This document shows, in pieces, positions 42,796 through 51,963 of a DNA stretch of 64,000 nucleotides (its first letter is position 1; each line of letters begins with the position of its first letter). The stretch spans positions 22,313 to 86,312 of the forward strand of contig CAXSCR010000011.1 of the NCBI GenBank assembly GCA_964235605.1, written 5' to 3'. The stretch comes from DATCRE01 sp964235605 (lineage in GTDB: Bacteria > Bacteroidota > Bacteroidia > Cytophagales > Cyclobacteriaceae). The translations under genes were made by a program, and so were the position numbers. The notes below the pieces were generated by a model. It made no database searches, was not told the DNA's origin, and worked only from the letters and a program-made list of their open reading frames with translations.

Positions 42796-43899
42796 TTATA
42801 AATAGCTTATTGGATTCGTGACGATTTTTGAAAAATTGATCGCAAAAGTAGGAAATTTTTCGATTAAAACATCCATTAATAGGTCTTTCGTAAAAACCTC
42901 GCTTTCATAATGCCCAATGTCAGCAATAATAATCCTTCCATCGGCGTCAAAAAACTCATGGTATTTAAAGTCAGCTGTGATAAAAATGTCAGCACCAGCA
43001 TGGATAGCTGGTTGAAGAAGAAAACTTCCCGACCCCCCGCAAATAGCGACCTTTTTGATTGGTTTTGTAAGTAAATTGGTATGCTTTACTACTTTTAAAT
43101 TCATACATTTTTTTAGATAATTCAGAAAATCCAACGGTGTTTCAGGCGCTTTCAATTCACCAATCATTCCCGCACCAACTTCTTGGTTATCATTTGTTAA
43201 CATGGTAATATAATAGGCAACTTCTTCATAGGGATGTGATTTTTTTAGCGCTTCTACTATCCTTCCTTCTGCATGCGAGGGAAAAATCACCTCCGCCCGA
43301 GTTTCATTAACAACTTCTTGTTGATTAACGTGCCCGATGGTCGGATTTGAATTTTCATTGGGCATAAAAGTACCTTGACCCTTCACTTGAAAACTGCAAT
43401 TTTTGTAATTCCCAATTTGTCCGGCACCGGCTGTGTGGAGGGCTTCCATTACAGATAAAACCTTTTCATCAGGTATGAAAGTGGTTAACTTACTAAGCGA
43501 ATCTTTTCTAGGAACTAATATTTGTAGATCCGTTAATCCAATTTTTTCAGCAATTTTTTTATTTACACCGGTATGAACATTATCCAGATTGGTATGTATG
43601 GCGTAAATGGCTATATCGTTTTTAATGGCAGTGATTACAGTTCGCTCTACGTAATTTTTTCCATTCAATTTTTTAAGTCCTTTAAATATAATAGGGTGGT
43701 GAGCAACGATGAGGTTGCAACTTGCTTCAATAGCCTCCTGTACAACTTCTTCGGTACAGTCGAGCGTGACTAAAATTCCTGTCACTACGGCTGATGGATC
43801 TCCAATGATTAGTCCTGCGTTGTCGTAAGATTCTTGGTATGCCCTGGGAGCCAAAGATTCAAGGTGATTAATAACATCCTTTATTTTTTTATTGTGCAT
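42796..43899 (-). CDS. Nif3-like dinuclear metal centre protein
   Basis: The protein has 367 residues, the long form with a PII/CutA-like insert between the two halves. Metal ligands are visible in NLIVAHHPIIFKG, YAIHTNLDNVHTGV and IADIGHYESEVF. The family (NIF3/YbgI, also annotated GTP cyclohydrolase 1 type 2 homolog) forms toroidal hexamers; its physiological substrate is uncertain. It is first of a three-gene run with the ribbon and TPR genes, an arrangement common in bacteria, and is divergent from lpxK. Confidence 0.9.
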   Translation of the reverse strand: MHNKKIKDVINHLESLAPRAYQESYDNAGLIIGDPSAVVTGILVTLDCTEEVVQEAIEASCNLIVAHHPIIFKGLKKLNGKNYVERTVITAIKNDIAIYAIHTNLDNVHTGVNKKIAEKIGLTDLQILVPRKDSLSKLTTFIPDEKVLSVMEALHTAGAGQIGNYKNCSFQVKGQGTFMPNENSNPTIGHVNQQEVVNETRAEVIFPSHAEGRIVEALKKSHPYEEVAYYITMLTNDNQEVGAGMIGELKAPETPLDFLNYLKKCMNLKVVKHTNLLTKPIKKVAICGGSGSFLLQPAIHAGADIFITADFKYHEFFDADGRIIIADIGHYESEVFTKDLLMDVLIEKFPTFAINFSKIVTNPISYL

Positions 43900-43943
43900 G
43901 TGTTAGAAATCGTTAGGGTTGAAAGTTAATTGTATTTTTGCTT

Positions 43944-44981
43944 ATGATGATAAGGATTCTTCTTTTCCCTTTTGCAGCGCTATATAAATTAATAACAGAC
44001 CTCCGTAATCGTCTATACGATCTTAACCTAAAGCCGTCTATTCAATTTGAAATTCCAGTTATTGGCGTTGGCAATTTAACCGTTGGTGGAACGGGTAAAA
44101 CGCCAATGATCGAATATCTTATTCGTTTACTTTATCGGAATTATCAAGTAAGTACGCTAAGTCGAGGCTATGGTAGAAAGACGAAGGGCATGCGTATTGC
44201 AAACTCATTAGATGATGCCACTACACTTGGCGATGAACCATTTCAATTTTATAAAAAATATCGCGATAATACCATTGTTGCAGTAGGGGAAGATCGGGCG
44301 TATGCCATACCCAATATTATACACCAATTCCCTGGGGTACAAGTGGTTTTAATGGATGACGCTTATCAGCACCGCCGTGTAAAACCTTTATTCAATATGC
44401 TATTAACTGACTACAATAGGCCGTTTTATACAGATTTTCTTTTACCAGCCGGGAGACTTCGCGAGTCGCGGACCGGAGCAAATAGGGCAGATGTCGTAAT
44501 AGTAACTAAATGCCGGGAGGAAATTACAGTTGAAGAAATGATAATGATGGAGCAGTCTATTCGTTTATATGTTGATAGCCCTGTTTTTTTTACACAAATA
44601 AGATATGGATTACCTATACCCTTTGGTAACAAAACCGAGATAGGTGAATGTGTATTGCTTATGACAGGTATTGCTAATCATAAACCACTAGTACATTATG
44701 TTCAAGGCAATTTTACGCTTGTTAATCACATCATTTATCCTGATCATCATCATTACTCGGCAAGCGATTTATATAAAGTAGTAAAGCTTGTAGAAAGTGA
44801 TGCAACATTAAGTATACTCACCACGGAAAAAGACATGGTCAAGATTGATACGCTTGAATTTCAGTCTATTACTTCTAAGATTCCTATATTTTATTTGCCC
44901 ATTGAAACCGAATTCATTAAAAATGGTAATGATTTTGATGAGATGGTGCTAACGCTTTTAAATCATGCATCTAAGAATTAA
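43944..44981 (+). CDS. lpxK: Tetraacyldisaccharide 4'-kinase (LpxK)
   Basis: The protein has 345 residues from ATG 43944. The frame opens at TTG 43938, two codons earlier, and ATG 43947 is also possible. A short N-terminal membrane helix precedes the P-loop GNLTVGGTGKTPMIEYL, then TLSRGYGRKTKG and VVLMDDAYQHRRVKP, all diagnostic for LpxK. It phosphorylates the lipid A precursor at the inner membrane. A putative porin gene overlaps its last 17 nt. Confidence 0.93.
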   Translation: MMIRILLFPFAALYKLITDLRNRLYDLNLKPSIQFEIPVIGVGNLTVGGTGKTPMIEYLIRLLYRNYQVSTLSRGYGRKTKGMRIANSLDDATTLGDEPFQFYKKYRDNTIVAVGEDRAYAIPNIIHQFPGVQVVLMDDAYQHRRVKPLFNMLLTDYNRPFYTDFLLPAGRLRESRTGANRADVVIVTKCREEITVEEMIMMEQSIRLYVDSPVFFTQIRYGLPIPFGNKTEIGECVLLMTGIANHKPLVHYVQGNFTLVNHIIYPDHHHYSASDLYKVVKLVESDATLSILTTEKDMVKIDTLEFQSITSKIPIFYLPIETEFIKNGNDFDEMVLTLLNHASKN

Positions 44982-46938
44982 TTTGTGCCGTACGCAGGAA
45001 CAGAACTACCAGTCCTTATTTTTGCGAGTGCATGTTTTAAGAATACTATTTATAAGTGCCTTAGCTTTGTTGGTATCCATTCCATCAATTGCCCAGGATG
45101 ATGAAAGTCCAAGGAGAAGGGGCTCTCGAATTATTGACGACACAACAAAGCAGGTTTACGGTCCCACTACCTCAAAGTACTTCTTCGAGCAGGACGTTTT
45201 CTTTAATCGTCATATTTATCACCCCATAGATACATTCATTCGGAATTTTCATCGCTTTAACTATGTGCAGCGTAATAATAATTTATATCAGGATCTGGGT
45301 AATGTAGGTACCTCGATACAACCTATCTATTACCAAACCCCACAAATAATAGGAGTTCAGGCTGGGTTTCACTCCTTCGATTTGTACTGGGATAGCGAAA
45401 AGTTAAAGTACTATGACACAAAATCACCTTTCTCAAGCATGAAAGTAGTTTTAGGTGGTGGCGGCCGTTCAATTACCAACGTTGCTTTTAGTCGCAACAT
45501 AAACCCTCGATGGAATTTCGGGTTCAACTTTAGAAGCTTATTGGTCGATAAGCAGGTTCCTGCAACTGCTGGTAAGGGTGATAGAAATGTGAAGAGCACC
45601 TATTATGACATCTATACGGCATATGAGTCAAAAGACAGTACCTACAGATTGTTTTTTAATTTCAGAAGAAACCATTATCAAGCTGATGAATATGGTGGTA
45701 TACAACAAGCTAGTCCGGAATTTGATCTTAAAAGTTTATTTTTTAAGAATGTAAGTCCATGGCTTACAACTGCCGAGAGCCGGGAGCGACGAAATAGCAT
45801 TCACGTATTTCATCAATACCAAATATTTGGTAAAGGGTTTCAACTTTATCATATTTTAGATAACGAACACCAAGACAATAATTTTTACGATATCAAGTCA
45901 ACAACACTAAATGAAACTTATTTTGATTGGGTTGAAGTGGATAGCGCAAAAACAACCGATGGTACTAAGTTTAATGCATTTCGTAATGAGGTAGGTCTTA
46001 AAGGAAATCTTGCCAAACTTTTCTATAATGGCTATTATGCCTTACGTCAATATAATATGAAGTACAGGTATTATAATGCCGACGACGTCGCGGTGCGCAC
46101 AAAGGGTAATGAACATTATTTAGGAGGCAAGATGTCGTTGTTTTTAGACTCTATTGGTGAAGTAAATGCATGGGCAGAATTAGAGGCACAGGGAAATTTT
46201 CGCATTGAAGGAAGTCTGAAAAGTAAATGGTTTGAGGCTTCTTTGAAACAGCTTCAATATTCACCAGGGTTTTTACTTCAAGCTTATCGTGGAAGTCACG
46301 ATGCTTGGAATAGATCGTTGAATTCCGTCAAAGTGACTCAGCTAAATGGTTATTTACACTACAATTCGAAAGTACTTAACATTTCACCTGGCCTTACTGT
46401 AACTCGATTAAATGATTACGCATACTTTAAATATGAGGACCTTGAGTTTCAAAAAGTTCTTCCTGTGCAATCAAACGGAACACAGTTAATAACTTCGCCC
46501 GAATTAAATATATCGTTAACACTGCTGAGACATATTACCGTAAGTTCTCAAGTAATTTATACCAAAGTTTTACCTAATGATGATGATGCTATTAGCATCC
46601 CAGATTTATTTGTTAATGGCCAACTGTCTTATGCAAATATTTTCTTTAATGGAAATATGGACATGCATGCCGGTGTGGATGTGCATTGGAAATCTGCCTA
46701 TTTTGCAGCAGGGTATGATCCGGTAATACAACAATTCTATAGACAGAATAGCTTACAATCACCTGACTTTCCCGTCATTGACATTTTCTTTAATATGAAG
46801 GTTAAAAGCGGCAGAATTTTCGTTAAGTATAACAACTTTTTGCAAGTCTTTACTAAAAGTGGTTATATGCCCACGCCGTATTATCCTGGGCAGCGTAATG
46901 TTTTTGATTTTGGATTTGATCTCATATTTTTTGACTAA
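44965..46938 (+). CDS. Putative outer-membrane porin (Porin_10-like)
   Basis: The protein is about 657 residues. The hydrophobic LRILFISALALLVSIPSIAQ near residues 25-44 is a signal peptide. The true start may therefore be a GTG or TTG just upstream of it rather than ATG 44965, which overlaps lpxK by 17 nt. The mature protein has many aromatic amphipathic strands and ends in DFGFDLIFFD, a beta-barrel-type terminus. It resembles the large putative porins common in Bacteroidota. The passenger is unknown. Confidence 0.75.
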   Translation: MHLRINLCRTQEQNYQSLFLRVHVLRILFISALALLVSIPSIAQDDESPRRRGSRIIDDTTKQVYGPTTSKYFFEQDVFFNRHIYHPIDTFIRNFHRFNYVQRNNNLYQDLGNVGTSIQPIYYQTPQIIGVQAGFHSFDLYWDSEKLKYYDTKSPFSSMKVVLGGGGRSITNVAFSRNINPRWNFGFNFRSLLVDKQVPATAGKGDRNVKSTYYDIYTAYESKDSTYRLFFNFRRNHYQADEYGGIQQASPEFDLKSLFFKNVSPWLTTAESRERRNSIHVFHQYQIFGKGFQLYHILDNEHQDNNFYDIKSTTLNETYFDWVEVDSAKTTDGTKFNAFRNEVGLKGNLAKLFYNGYYALRQYNMKYRYYNADDVAVRTKGNEHYLGGKMSLFLDSIGEVNAWAELEAQGNFRIEGSLKSKWFEASLKQLQYSPGFLLQAYRGSHDAWNRSLNSVKVTQLNGYLHYNSKVLNISPGLTVTRLNDYAYFKYEDLEFQKVLPVQSNGTQLITSPELNISLTLLRHITVSSQVIYTKVLPNDDDAISIPDLFVNGQLSYANIFFNGNMDMHAGVDVHWKSAYFAAGYDPVIQQFYRQNSLQSPDFPVIDIFFNMKVKSGRIFVKYNNFLQVFTKSGYMPTPYYPGQRNVFDFGFDLIFFD

Positions 46939-46994
46939 CGCAAGGCATAGAACAGCAATGCATTTGATGTAGTATTCAATCATTTTAATTTAGT

Positions 46995-47588
46995 ATGGAT
47001 AAATTCACGTTAGGCTTAGCGCTACCTACAGATCCGCGATGGGTTGATGTTGCCAGTATGAATATTGAAGAAATACTCGTAGATCATGCTTATTGTGAGC
47101 AGAAGGCGGCGTCGACGGGCATTTCATTAATTCTGCAATTTTCTGAAAAGGAAAAATTGGTAGATTGTATAACCTCCATTGTTGCAGAAGAGTGGGGGCA
47201 CTTTGAACGTGTACTGCAAGAATTGAAAAAACGTGGCTTTAAGCTAGGCACTAAACGCAAAGACAAATACGTTGAACAACTTGATACGGTATTTAAAAAA
47301 GGGGGCAGCCGCGATCAATTATTGCTTGAGAAATTATTGATGAATGCCTTAATTGAAGCAAGAAGTTGTGAACGGTTTAAAATTCTTCATAAGAATATTG
47401 GTGATGAAGGTCTTTCGAAATTCTATTATGAATTAATGGTATCAGAAGCAGGGCATTATAAAGCATTTTTGCAGTTAGCAAAAGAATATATTCCAGAAGA
47501 ACAAGTCAACGCGCGGTGGAAGGAACTTCTGGAACAAGAAGCAGAGATAGTTAAGAATTTAGAAGTACGTGGTGATAGGATGCATTAG
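46995..47588 (+). CDS. miaE: tRNA-(ms2io6A37) hydroxylase (MiaE)
   Basis: The protein has 197 residues, a four-helix di-iron enzyme of the MiaE family. Iron ligands are in EEILVDHAYCEQKAAS, VAEEWGHFERVLQEL, ALIEARSCERFKIL and MVSEAGHYKAFLQLA. It hydroxylates the isopentenyl group at A37 of tRNAs reading UNN codons. MiaA, which makes the isopentenyl precursor, is encoded 1.3 kb downstream. A 7-nt repeat array begins 5 nt after the stop. Confidence 0.9.
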   Translation: MDKFTLGLALPTDPRWVDVASMNIEEILVDHAYCEQKAASTGISLILQFSEKEKLVDCITSIVAEEWGHFERVLQELKKRGFKLGTKRKDKYVEQLDTVFKKGGSRDQLLLEKLLMNALIEARSCERFKILHKNIGDEGLSKFYYELMVSEAGHYKAFLQLAKEYIPEEQVNARWKELLEQEAEIVKNLEVRGDRMH

Positions 47589-47592
47589 TTTT

Positions 47593-47704
47593 AGCATTGG
47601 GACATTGGGCAGTGGGGACTACTAGGCACTGGGGACTAGGTACTAGGCATTGGGGACTGGGAATTAGGAATTAGGTAGGGTTGGGGACTAGGCATTGGGC
47701 ATTT
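47593..47704 (+). repeat. Degenerate heptanucleotide repeat array (16 units)
   Basis: The space between miaE and the metallo-hydrolase consists of 16 consecutive 7-nt units. Eight central ones in a row (47621-47676) fit A[CT]T[AG]GGN, for example ACTAGGC, ACTGGGG, ACTAGGT and ATTGGGG. The same consensus occurs inverted at 56711-56787. The flanking units are more degenerate. It is G-rich and unlike the AT-rich surroundings. Confidence 0.85.
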
Positions 47705-47716
47705 GTAGATAAGTTA

Positions 47717-48484
47717 TTAGTTGATTTCGATTTGTAGGCCATCGTAGGCGAGGTATATGCCTGGGGGTAATTCTTTTTGTACGTCGGTATGTAAACCAAG
47801 TCTATGGCTTATGTGGGTGAAGTAAGTTTTTAGGGGTTTTATTTTTTCTACCATTTTGATAGCTCCTGTAAGATTAAAATGGGAAACGTGGGGTTCGCGC
47901 TGCAAGGCGTTAAGAACTAATATTTCGGTTCCTTCTAGCCTCTCTAGCGTTTCGTCTGAAATAAAATTAGCATCTGTTATGTAGCTAAAATTATCAAATC
48001 TGTATCCTAGCACGGGTAATTTATAGTGAATTACAGGCAACGGCGTAATTTTTAATTGATCGATAGAAAAGATTTCTTCCTCGGTAATTTCAAATAGATT
48101 TATTCGTGGTATGCCAGGGTAGTTTCTATTGGCAAAGATATAATGGTATTCTGTTTTTAATTGTTCAAGCACATCATGTGTGCCATAAACCGGCATGTCT
48201 ATGTTTTGCTTAAAGTTAAAAGCCCTTACGTCATCTAAACCTGAAGTATGATCTCTGTGAGCATGTGTAAAGATAATGGCGTCTAAGCGATTTATGTATT
48301 CTCGCAACATCTGCTGCCTAAAATCTGGTCCCGTATCGATAACAATACTTTTGCCGTCAATATGAAGGTGTATGGAGGTGCGTAAACGTTTATCACGAAA
48401 ATCAAGAGAACTACATATTTCGCACGTGCAGCCGATAACGGGTACACCTTGCGAAGTGCCAGTGCCAAGGAAAGTTACCTTCAA
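47717..48484 (-). CDS. MBL-fold metallo-hydrolase (PhnP-like)
   Basis: The protein has 255 residues. The N-terminus, FLGTGTSQGVPVIGCTCEIC, has the glycine loop and Cys pair of the PhnP branch, and IFTHAHRDHTSGLDD is the H-x-H-x-D-H metal motif. Further histidines lie in VSHFNLTGA and YFTHISHRLGLH. PhnP hydrolyses cyclic ribose phosphates, but many relatives have other substrates and no phosphonate genes are nearby. Its start overlaps the stop of the 90-residue gene in an ATGA. Confidence 0.85.
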   Translation of the reverse strand: MKVTFLGTGTSQGVPVIGCTCEICSSLDFRDKRLRTSIHLHIDGKSIVIDTGPDFRQQMLREYINRLDAIIFTHAHRDHTSGLDDVRAFNFKQNIDMPVYGTHDVLEQLKTEYHYIFANRNYPGIPRINLFEITEEEIFSIDQLKITPLPVIHYKLPVLGYRFDNFSYITDANFISDETLERLEGTEILVLNALQREPHVSHFNLTGAIKMVEKIKPLKTYFTHISHRLGLHTDVQKELPPGIYLAYDGLQIEIN

Positions 48485-48753
48485 GCTTTAACTTCAGTTT
48501 GTGTGAGTTCGTCATAAAGCTTGAGATTCTTCTCACTGAACTTGCTAATGTCCAACGCTACATTTCTAAAAATGTCCAGTAAGGCATTTATCTTACCCTC
48601 GATAGTATAGAATTTATTTACGATTATGATTTTCTGGTCCTTCAAAACGCAGTATCCAGATTTGAAATTCCCTTTTTCATAACGCAAAACGTGATCTGAT
48701 TCACCTATAATCTCCTCAAGTTTTGTTAAAAATGGTATGGTGTATTTGATCAT
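48481..48753 (-). CDS. Conserved-looking small protein, 90 residues
   Basis: The protein has 90 residues, with no signal peptide or transmembrane segment and no recognised family. It looks like an alpha/beta fold with GYCVLKDQKIIIVNKF as a beta hairpin followed by helices. The 4-nt overlap with the metallo-hydrolase gene implies coupled translation and supports it being real. No function can be offered. Confidence 0.7.
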   Translation of the reverse strand: MIKYTIPFLTKLEEIIGESDHVLRYEKGNFKSGYCVLKDQKIIIVNKFYTIEGKINALLDIFRNVALDISKFSEKNLKLYDELTQTEVKA

Positions 48754-48889
48754 AATCTAACAGATATCTCTCGGGGCGAAGATAATCCATATTTACGACT
48801 TGCTTATTGACTAAAGCTTAAATTCTTACCAAGCTTGATTAATCGCTTTCTAGAGCCTTAGAACACAGAAATCATATTATCTTGCAAGC

Positions 48890-49789
48890 TTGGAATCGAG
48901 ATTAAAACAGCTAATAGTTATTGTCGGACCAACCGCTGTTGGAAAAACTGATACGGCCATACGCTTAGCGCAGCAGTTAAAAACCGTCATAATTTCTGCT
49001 GATTCACGCCAGGTTTATCAGGAAATGTATATTGGAACGGCTAAGCCAAGGCCATCTGAACTTGCCCTTGTTCCCCATTATTTTATAGACACCTTAAGCA
49101 TTCATCAAAATTACGATGCTGCACAATATGGTCTCGAAGCGCTTGCACAAATAAATATCCTCTTCCAAAAACATGATTCGGTTATTTTATGTGGCGGATC
49201 TGGTCTTTATATAAAAGCAGTTTGTGAAGGTTTCGATACTATTCCAAAGGTTTCGGAGACTATCAGAATGTCTTTAATAGAAAAATATGAGCAAAACGGT
49301 TTAGGCTGGCTTCAAGAACAATTGAAGAAGTTGGACCTAGTACACTTTGAAAAGATAGACTCAAATAATCCGCAGCGACTTATGCGTGCCTTAGAGGTGA
49401 AATTGGGTACAGGTGAATCAATATCTACATTCCAAAGAAATACAAAATTACAACATGACTTTTCGATAGTAAAAATCGGATTAGAGCTAGATCGCGAAGT
49501 GCTTTATGAAAGAATAGATTCACGCATGGATAAGATGATTGCAGTTGGTCTATTCGAGGAGGCAGAAAAACTTTATCCATTTAAAAGCCATAATGCACTA
49601 CAAACTGTTGGCTATCAAGAAATCTTTGATTTTATGGATGGGAAGCATGATCGCGAAGAAACAATTAGATTATTGAAACGCAACTCAAGGCGTTATGCAA
49701 AAAGACAGCTTACCTGGTTTAAACGCGATAAAGAAATTAAATGGTTTAATAATCAATCATTAGATATTGCAAAGCTTTTGCTCGCGTAG
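48890..49789 (+). CDS. miaA: tRNA dimethylallyltransferase (MiaA)
   Basis: The protein has 299 residues. Motifs are VIVGPTAVGKTDTAIRLAQQ (P-loop), VIISADSRQVYQEMYIGTAK, GGSGLYIKAVCEGFD and RYAKRQLTWFKRD. It transfers the dimethylallyl group to A37 of tRNA. The start is TTG 48890; no suitable ATG lies upstream. Together with MiaE this window encodes the first and the last step of the ms2io6A pathway; MiaB is not here. Confidence 0.93.
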   Translation: MESRLKQLIVIVGPTAVGKTDTAIRLAQQLKTVIISADSRQVYQEMYIGTAKPRPSELALVPHYFIDTLSIHQNYDAAQYGLEALAQINILFQKHDSVILCGGSGLYIKAVCEGFDTIPKVSETIRMSLIEKYEQNGLGWLQEQLKKLDLVHFEKIDSNNPQRLMRALEVKLGTGESISTFQRNTKLQHDFSIVKIGLELDREVLYERIDSRMDKMIAVGLFEEAEKLYPFKSHNALQTVGYQEIFDFMDGKHDREETIRLLKRNSRRYAKRQLTWFKRDKEIKWFNNQSLDIAKLLLA

Positions 49790-49862
49790 TAAATTTTATT
49801 GGCTGAATTTATATGTAAACTTGAAGATCAAATCATTTGAACTTTAAAAAAGACATCTACTT

Positions 49863-51170
49863 GTGAGTGAGAAAAAAGTTCTAGTTATAGCTTACTATTG
49901 GCCACCAAGTGGAGGTAGCGGTGTACAACGTTGGTTGAAGTTTGTAAAATATCTGCCACAATTTGGTTGTAAACCTTATGTATTTACACCGAAGAATCCT
50001 GCTTTTGCAGTTCGGGATAATTCGTTATTAACTGACGTTCCTACGGAGGCAGAAGTAATACACTTTCCAATCTGGGAGCCCTATGAAGCATTTTTTAAAA
50101 TCTCCCGTATTTTTGGAAAAAGTGATGGTGTAGCAAAACCTACTGATTTAGTTTCTGGTAAGCAGAAGACAATATTTCAGCGGGTAAGCACATGGATTCG
50201 TGGTAACTTTTTTATCCCTGACCCAAGAATATTCTGGGTGCGTCCTTCTGTAAAATTTCTTAGTAATTTTATAATCGAACAGGGAATTAATTCGATCATT
50301 ACGACGGGTCCTCCGCATAGTATACATTTGATAGGGTATCATCTCAAAAGAAAAAATAACGCGTTACAGTGGTTTGCAGATTTTCGCGATCCGTGGACAG
50401 AATGGGGACTATTAGATAGCTTGATGGTTGGTTCCATTGCCCGAAGCATTCATAAAAGATTGGAGTCAAAAGTTTTAGCTTTAGCTGATCAAGTCATCAC
50501 TATCACACCATTTTATGTAAAGCGATTTGAGAGATTGGGAAATCGAAAAGTAAAGTTGCTCACCAATGGATTTGATGAAGATGATTTTAAATCGATTCAA
50601 TATTGCAAGTCAAAAAAATTTACAGTTCGCCATGTAGGTATTGTAAATGAAAAATGTGATCCCAGACCTTTTATGGAAGCAGTTAAAAAACTGGCAGAAG
50701 AGAATGCGATTTTTAAATCAAACGTTATTATCGAATTTATCGGAGAGGTGCATCCTCAATTCAAACAGTATGTAAATTCATCTCCTGACTTTAATTCAAT
50801 TACAATTTTTAAGGGTAATATTCCACATAAAGAATTGCTTTCAACATATGGTGCATCCTCATTACTTATACTTATACTGCATGGATATAAAGATGCGGAA
50901 GGTTTTATGCCTGGCAAACTCTTTGAATACTTAGCTACTGGTTTGCCAATTTTAGGTGTTGGCCCTGTTAGTGGTGACGCTGCTAATTTGCTTAGTGAAA
51001 CCAAGGCAGGTACAATGTTAGCAGGTACAGATGTAGTCGCCATTAAGAATGCCTTAGGCTTTTACTTTCATTCATGGCGTACCGCGCCACAAAGCCTTGT
51101 TAAAAGCACGAAATCTGAACGCTATTCAAGAAGATCAGTTGCGGAAGAACTAGCTAAGATGTTAATATAG
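49863..51170 (+). CDS. Glycosyltransferase family 4-like protein
   Basis: The protein has 435 residues from a GTG start (49863). The N-terminus, VIAYYWPPSGGSGVQRWLKF, and the C-terminal GFMPGKLFEYLATGLPILGV are typical of GT-B glycosyltransferases acting on surface glycans. ADFRDPWTEWG in the middle is common in Bacteroidota homologues. It stands alone, away from the main locus, so its product cannot be linked to the exopolysaccharide. Confidence 0.82.
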   Translation: MSEKKVLVIAYYWPPSGGSGVQRWLKFVKYLPQFGCKPYVFTPKNPAFAVRDNSLLTDVPTEAEVIHFPIWEPYEAFFKISRIFGKSDGVAKPTDLVSGKQKTIFQRVSTWIRGNFFIPDPRIFWVRPSVKFLSNFIIEQGINSIITTGPPHSIHLIGYHLKRKNNALQWFADFRDPWTEWGLLDSLMVGSIARSIHKRLESKVLALADQVITITPFYVKRFERLGNRKVKLLTNGFDEDDFKSIQYCKSKKFTVRHVGIVNEKCDPRPFMEAVKKLAEENAIFKSNVIIEFIGEVHPQFKQYVNSSPDFNSITIFKGNIPHKELLSTYGASSLLILILHGYKDAEGFMPGKLFEYLATGLPILGVGPVSGDAANLLSETKAGTMLAGTDVVAIKNALGFYFHSWRTAPQSLVKSTKSERYSRRSVAEELAKMLI

Positions 51171-51258
51171 TCAATCATACGTTAGTGATGACACTTACTG
51201 AGAATGGTATAGTTTTTTAATAGTTCAATTGCATTGCGAATAATTTGATTTCACTATT

Positions 51259-51723
51259 ATGAATATACCAAAAATTATATCTGCAGGGTTAGTCGGAACA
51301 AGCATGATGACCTTATTTAGTTACTTGGTATCTGAGAAGAAGAATAAACAATTTAAAGAACCTGTATTGCTCAGTACCTTATTAGGCAAGGGTGGATCGT
51401 TGGGTACCTCATTAAACGGTAGTAAAGAAAATACACTTGATGGTTGGGTAGTACATTATGCAGTGGGCTTCTTCTTTGCTACAATTTATGATCAGATTTG
51501 GACTAAGCATAAATCAACCCCAACAATTTCTAGTGGCCTTATTCTGGGGGGTGTAAACGGAGCAATTGCCGTTGGCGTGTGGAAGGCAACATTTGAACTC
51601 CATCCTAATCCACCAAAAATCGAATACAAAAAATATTTTGGTCACTTAGTGGTTGCCCATTTAGTTTTTGGTGCGTTTTCGGCCTTAGGGTATAGGTTTA
51701 TAAAAGAAGGTAAATCGAAATAA
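51259..51723 (+). CDS. Small integral membrane protein, unknown function
   Basis: The protein has 154 residues with about four hydrophobic segments: KIISAGLVGTSMMTLFSYLV, VVHYAVGFFFATIYDQIW, the glycine-rich ISSGLILGGVNGAIAVGVW, and HLVVAHLVFGAFSALGYRF. Histidines lie within or next to the helices (VVHYAVG, FGHLVVAH). It resembles uncharacterised membrane proteins rather than any named transporter. The 240-nt space downstream, up to the GH5 stop, holds nothing I can support. Confidence 0.65.
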   Translation: MNIPKIISAGLVGTSMMTLFSYLVSEKKNKQFKEPVLLSTLLGKGGSLGTSLNGSKENTLDGWVVHYAVGFFFATIYDQIWTKHKSTPTISSGLILGGVNGAIAVGVWKATFELHPNPPKIEYKKYFGHLVVAHLVFGAFSALGYRFIKEGKSK

Positions 51724-51963
51724 GTGAATGATACGTCAGCATTAATATCTGGTCAGAAACTTTGAGTAGGGAAAAGTGATGTAGTAAATGAAATAACTAT
51801 ATGTAGGGTAATACACGGAGAAGATACTTGCCACTGCGCGGAATTGCGTTAATTAAGCGCACAGACATAAATCGCAGTCCCCTTGCAGATAAACTTAAGA
51901 TGATTGTTGCGTTATTCCCCAAAAGTCCATCATATCTTACCCTCTTTAGTCGGACAACAATGA

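Noticed and set aside
43933..43940. TATTTTTG as a promoter -7 box for lpxK
   Set aside because: It ends only 3 nt before the ATG and has no TTTG partner 19 nt upstream, so transcription would begin inside the gene. Likely chance in AT-rich DNA.
48481..48753. The 90-residue gene as an antitoxin or toxin partner
   Set aside because: It is coupled to a housekeeping-type metallo-hydrolase, not to a toxin-like gene, and has no toxin or DNA-binding motif.
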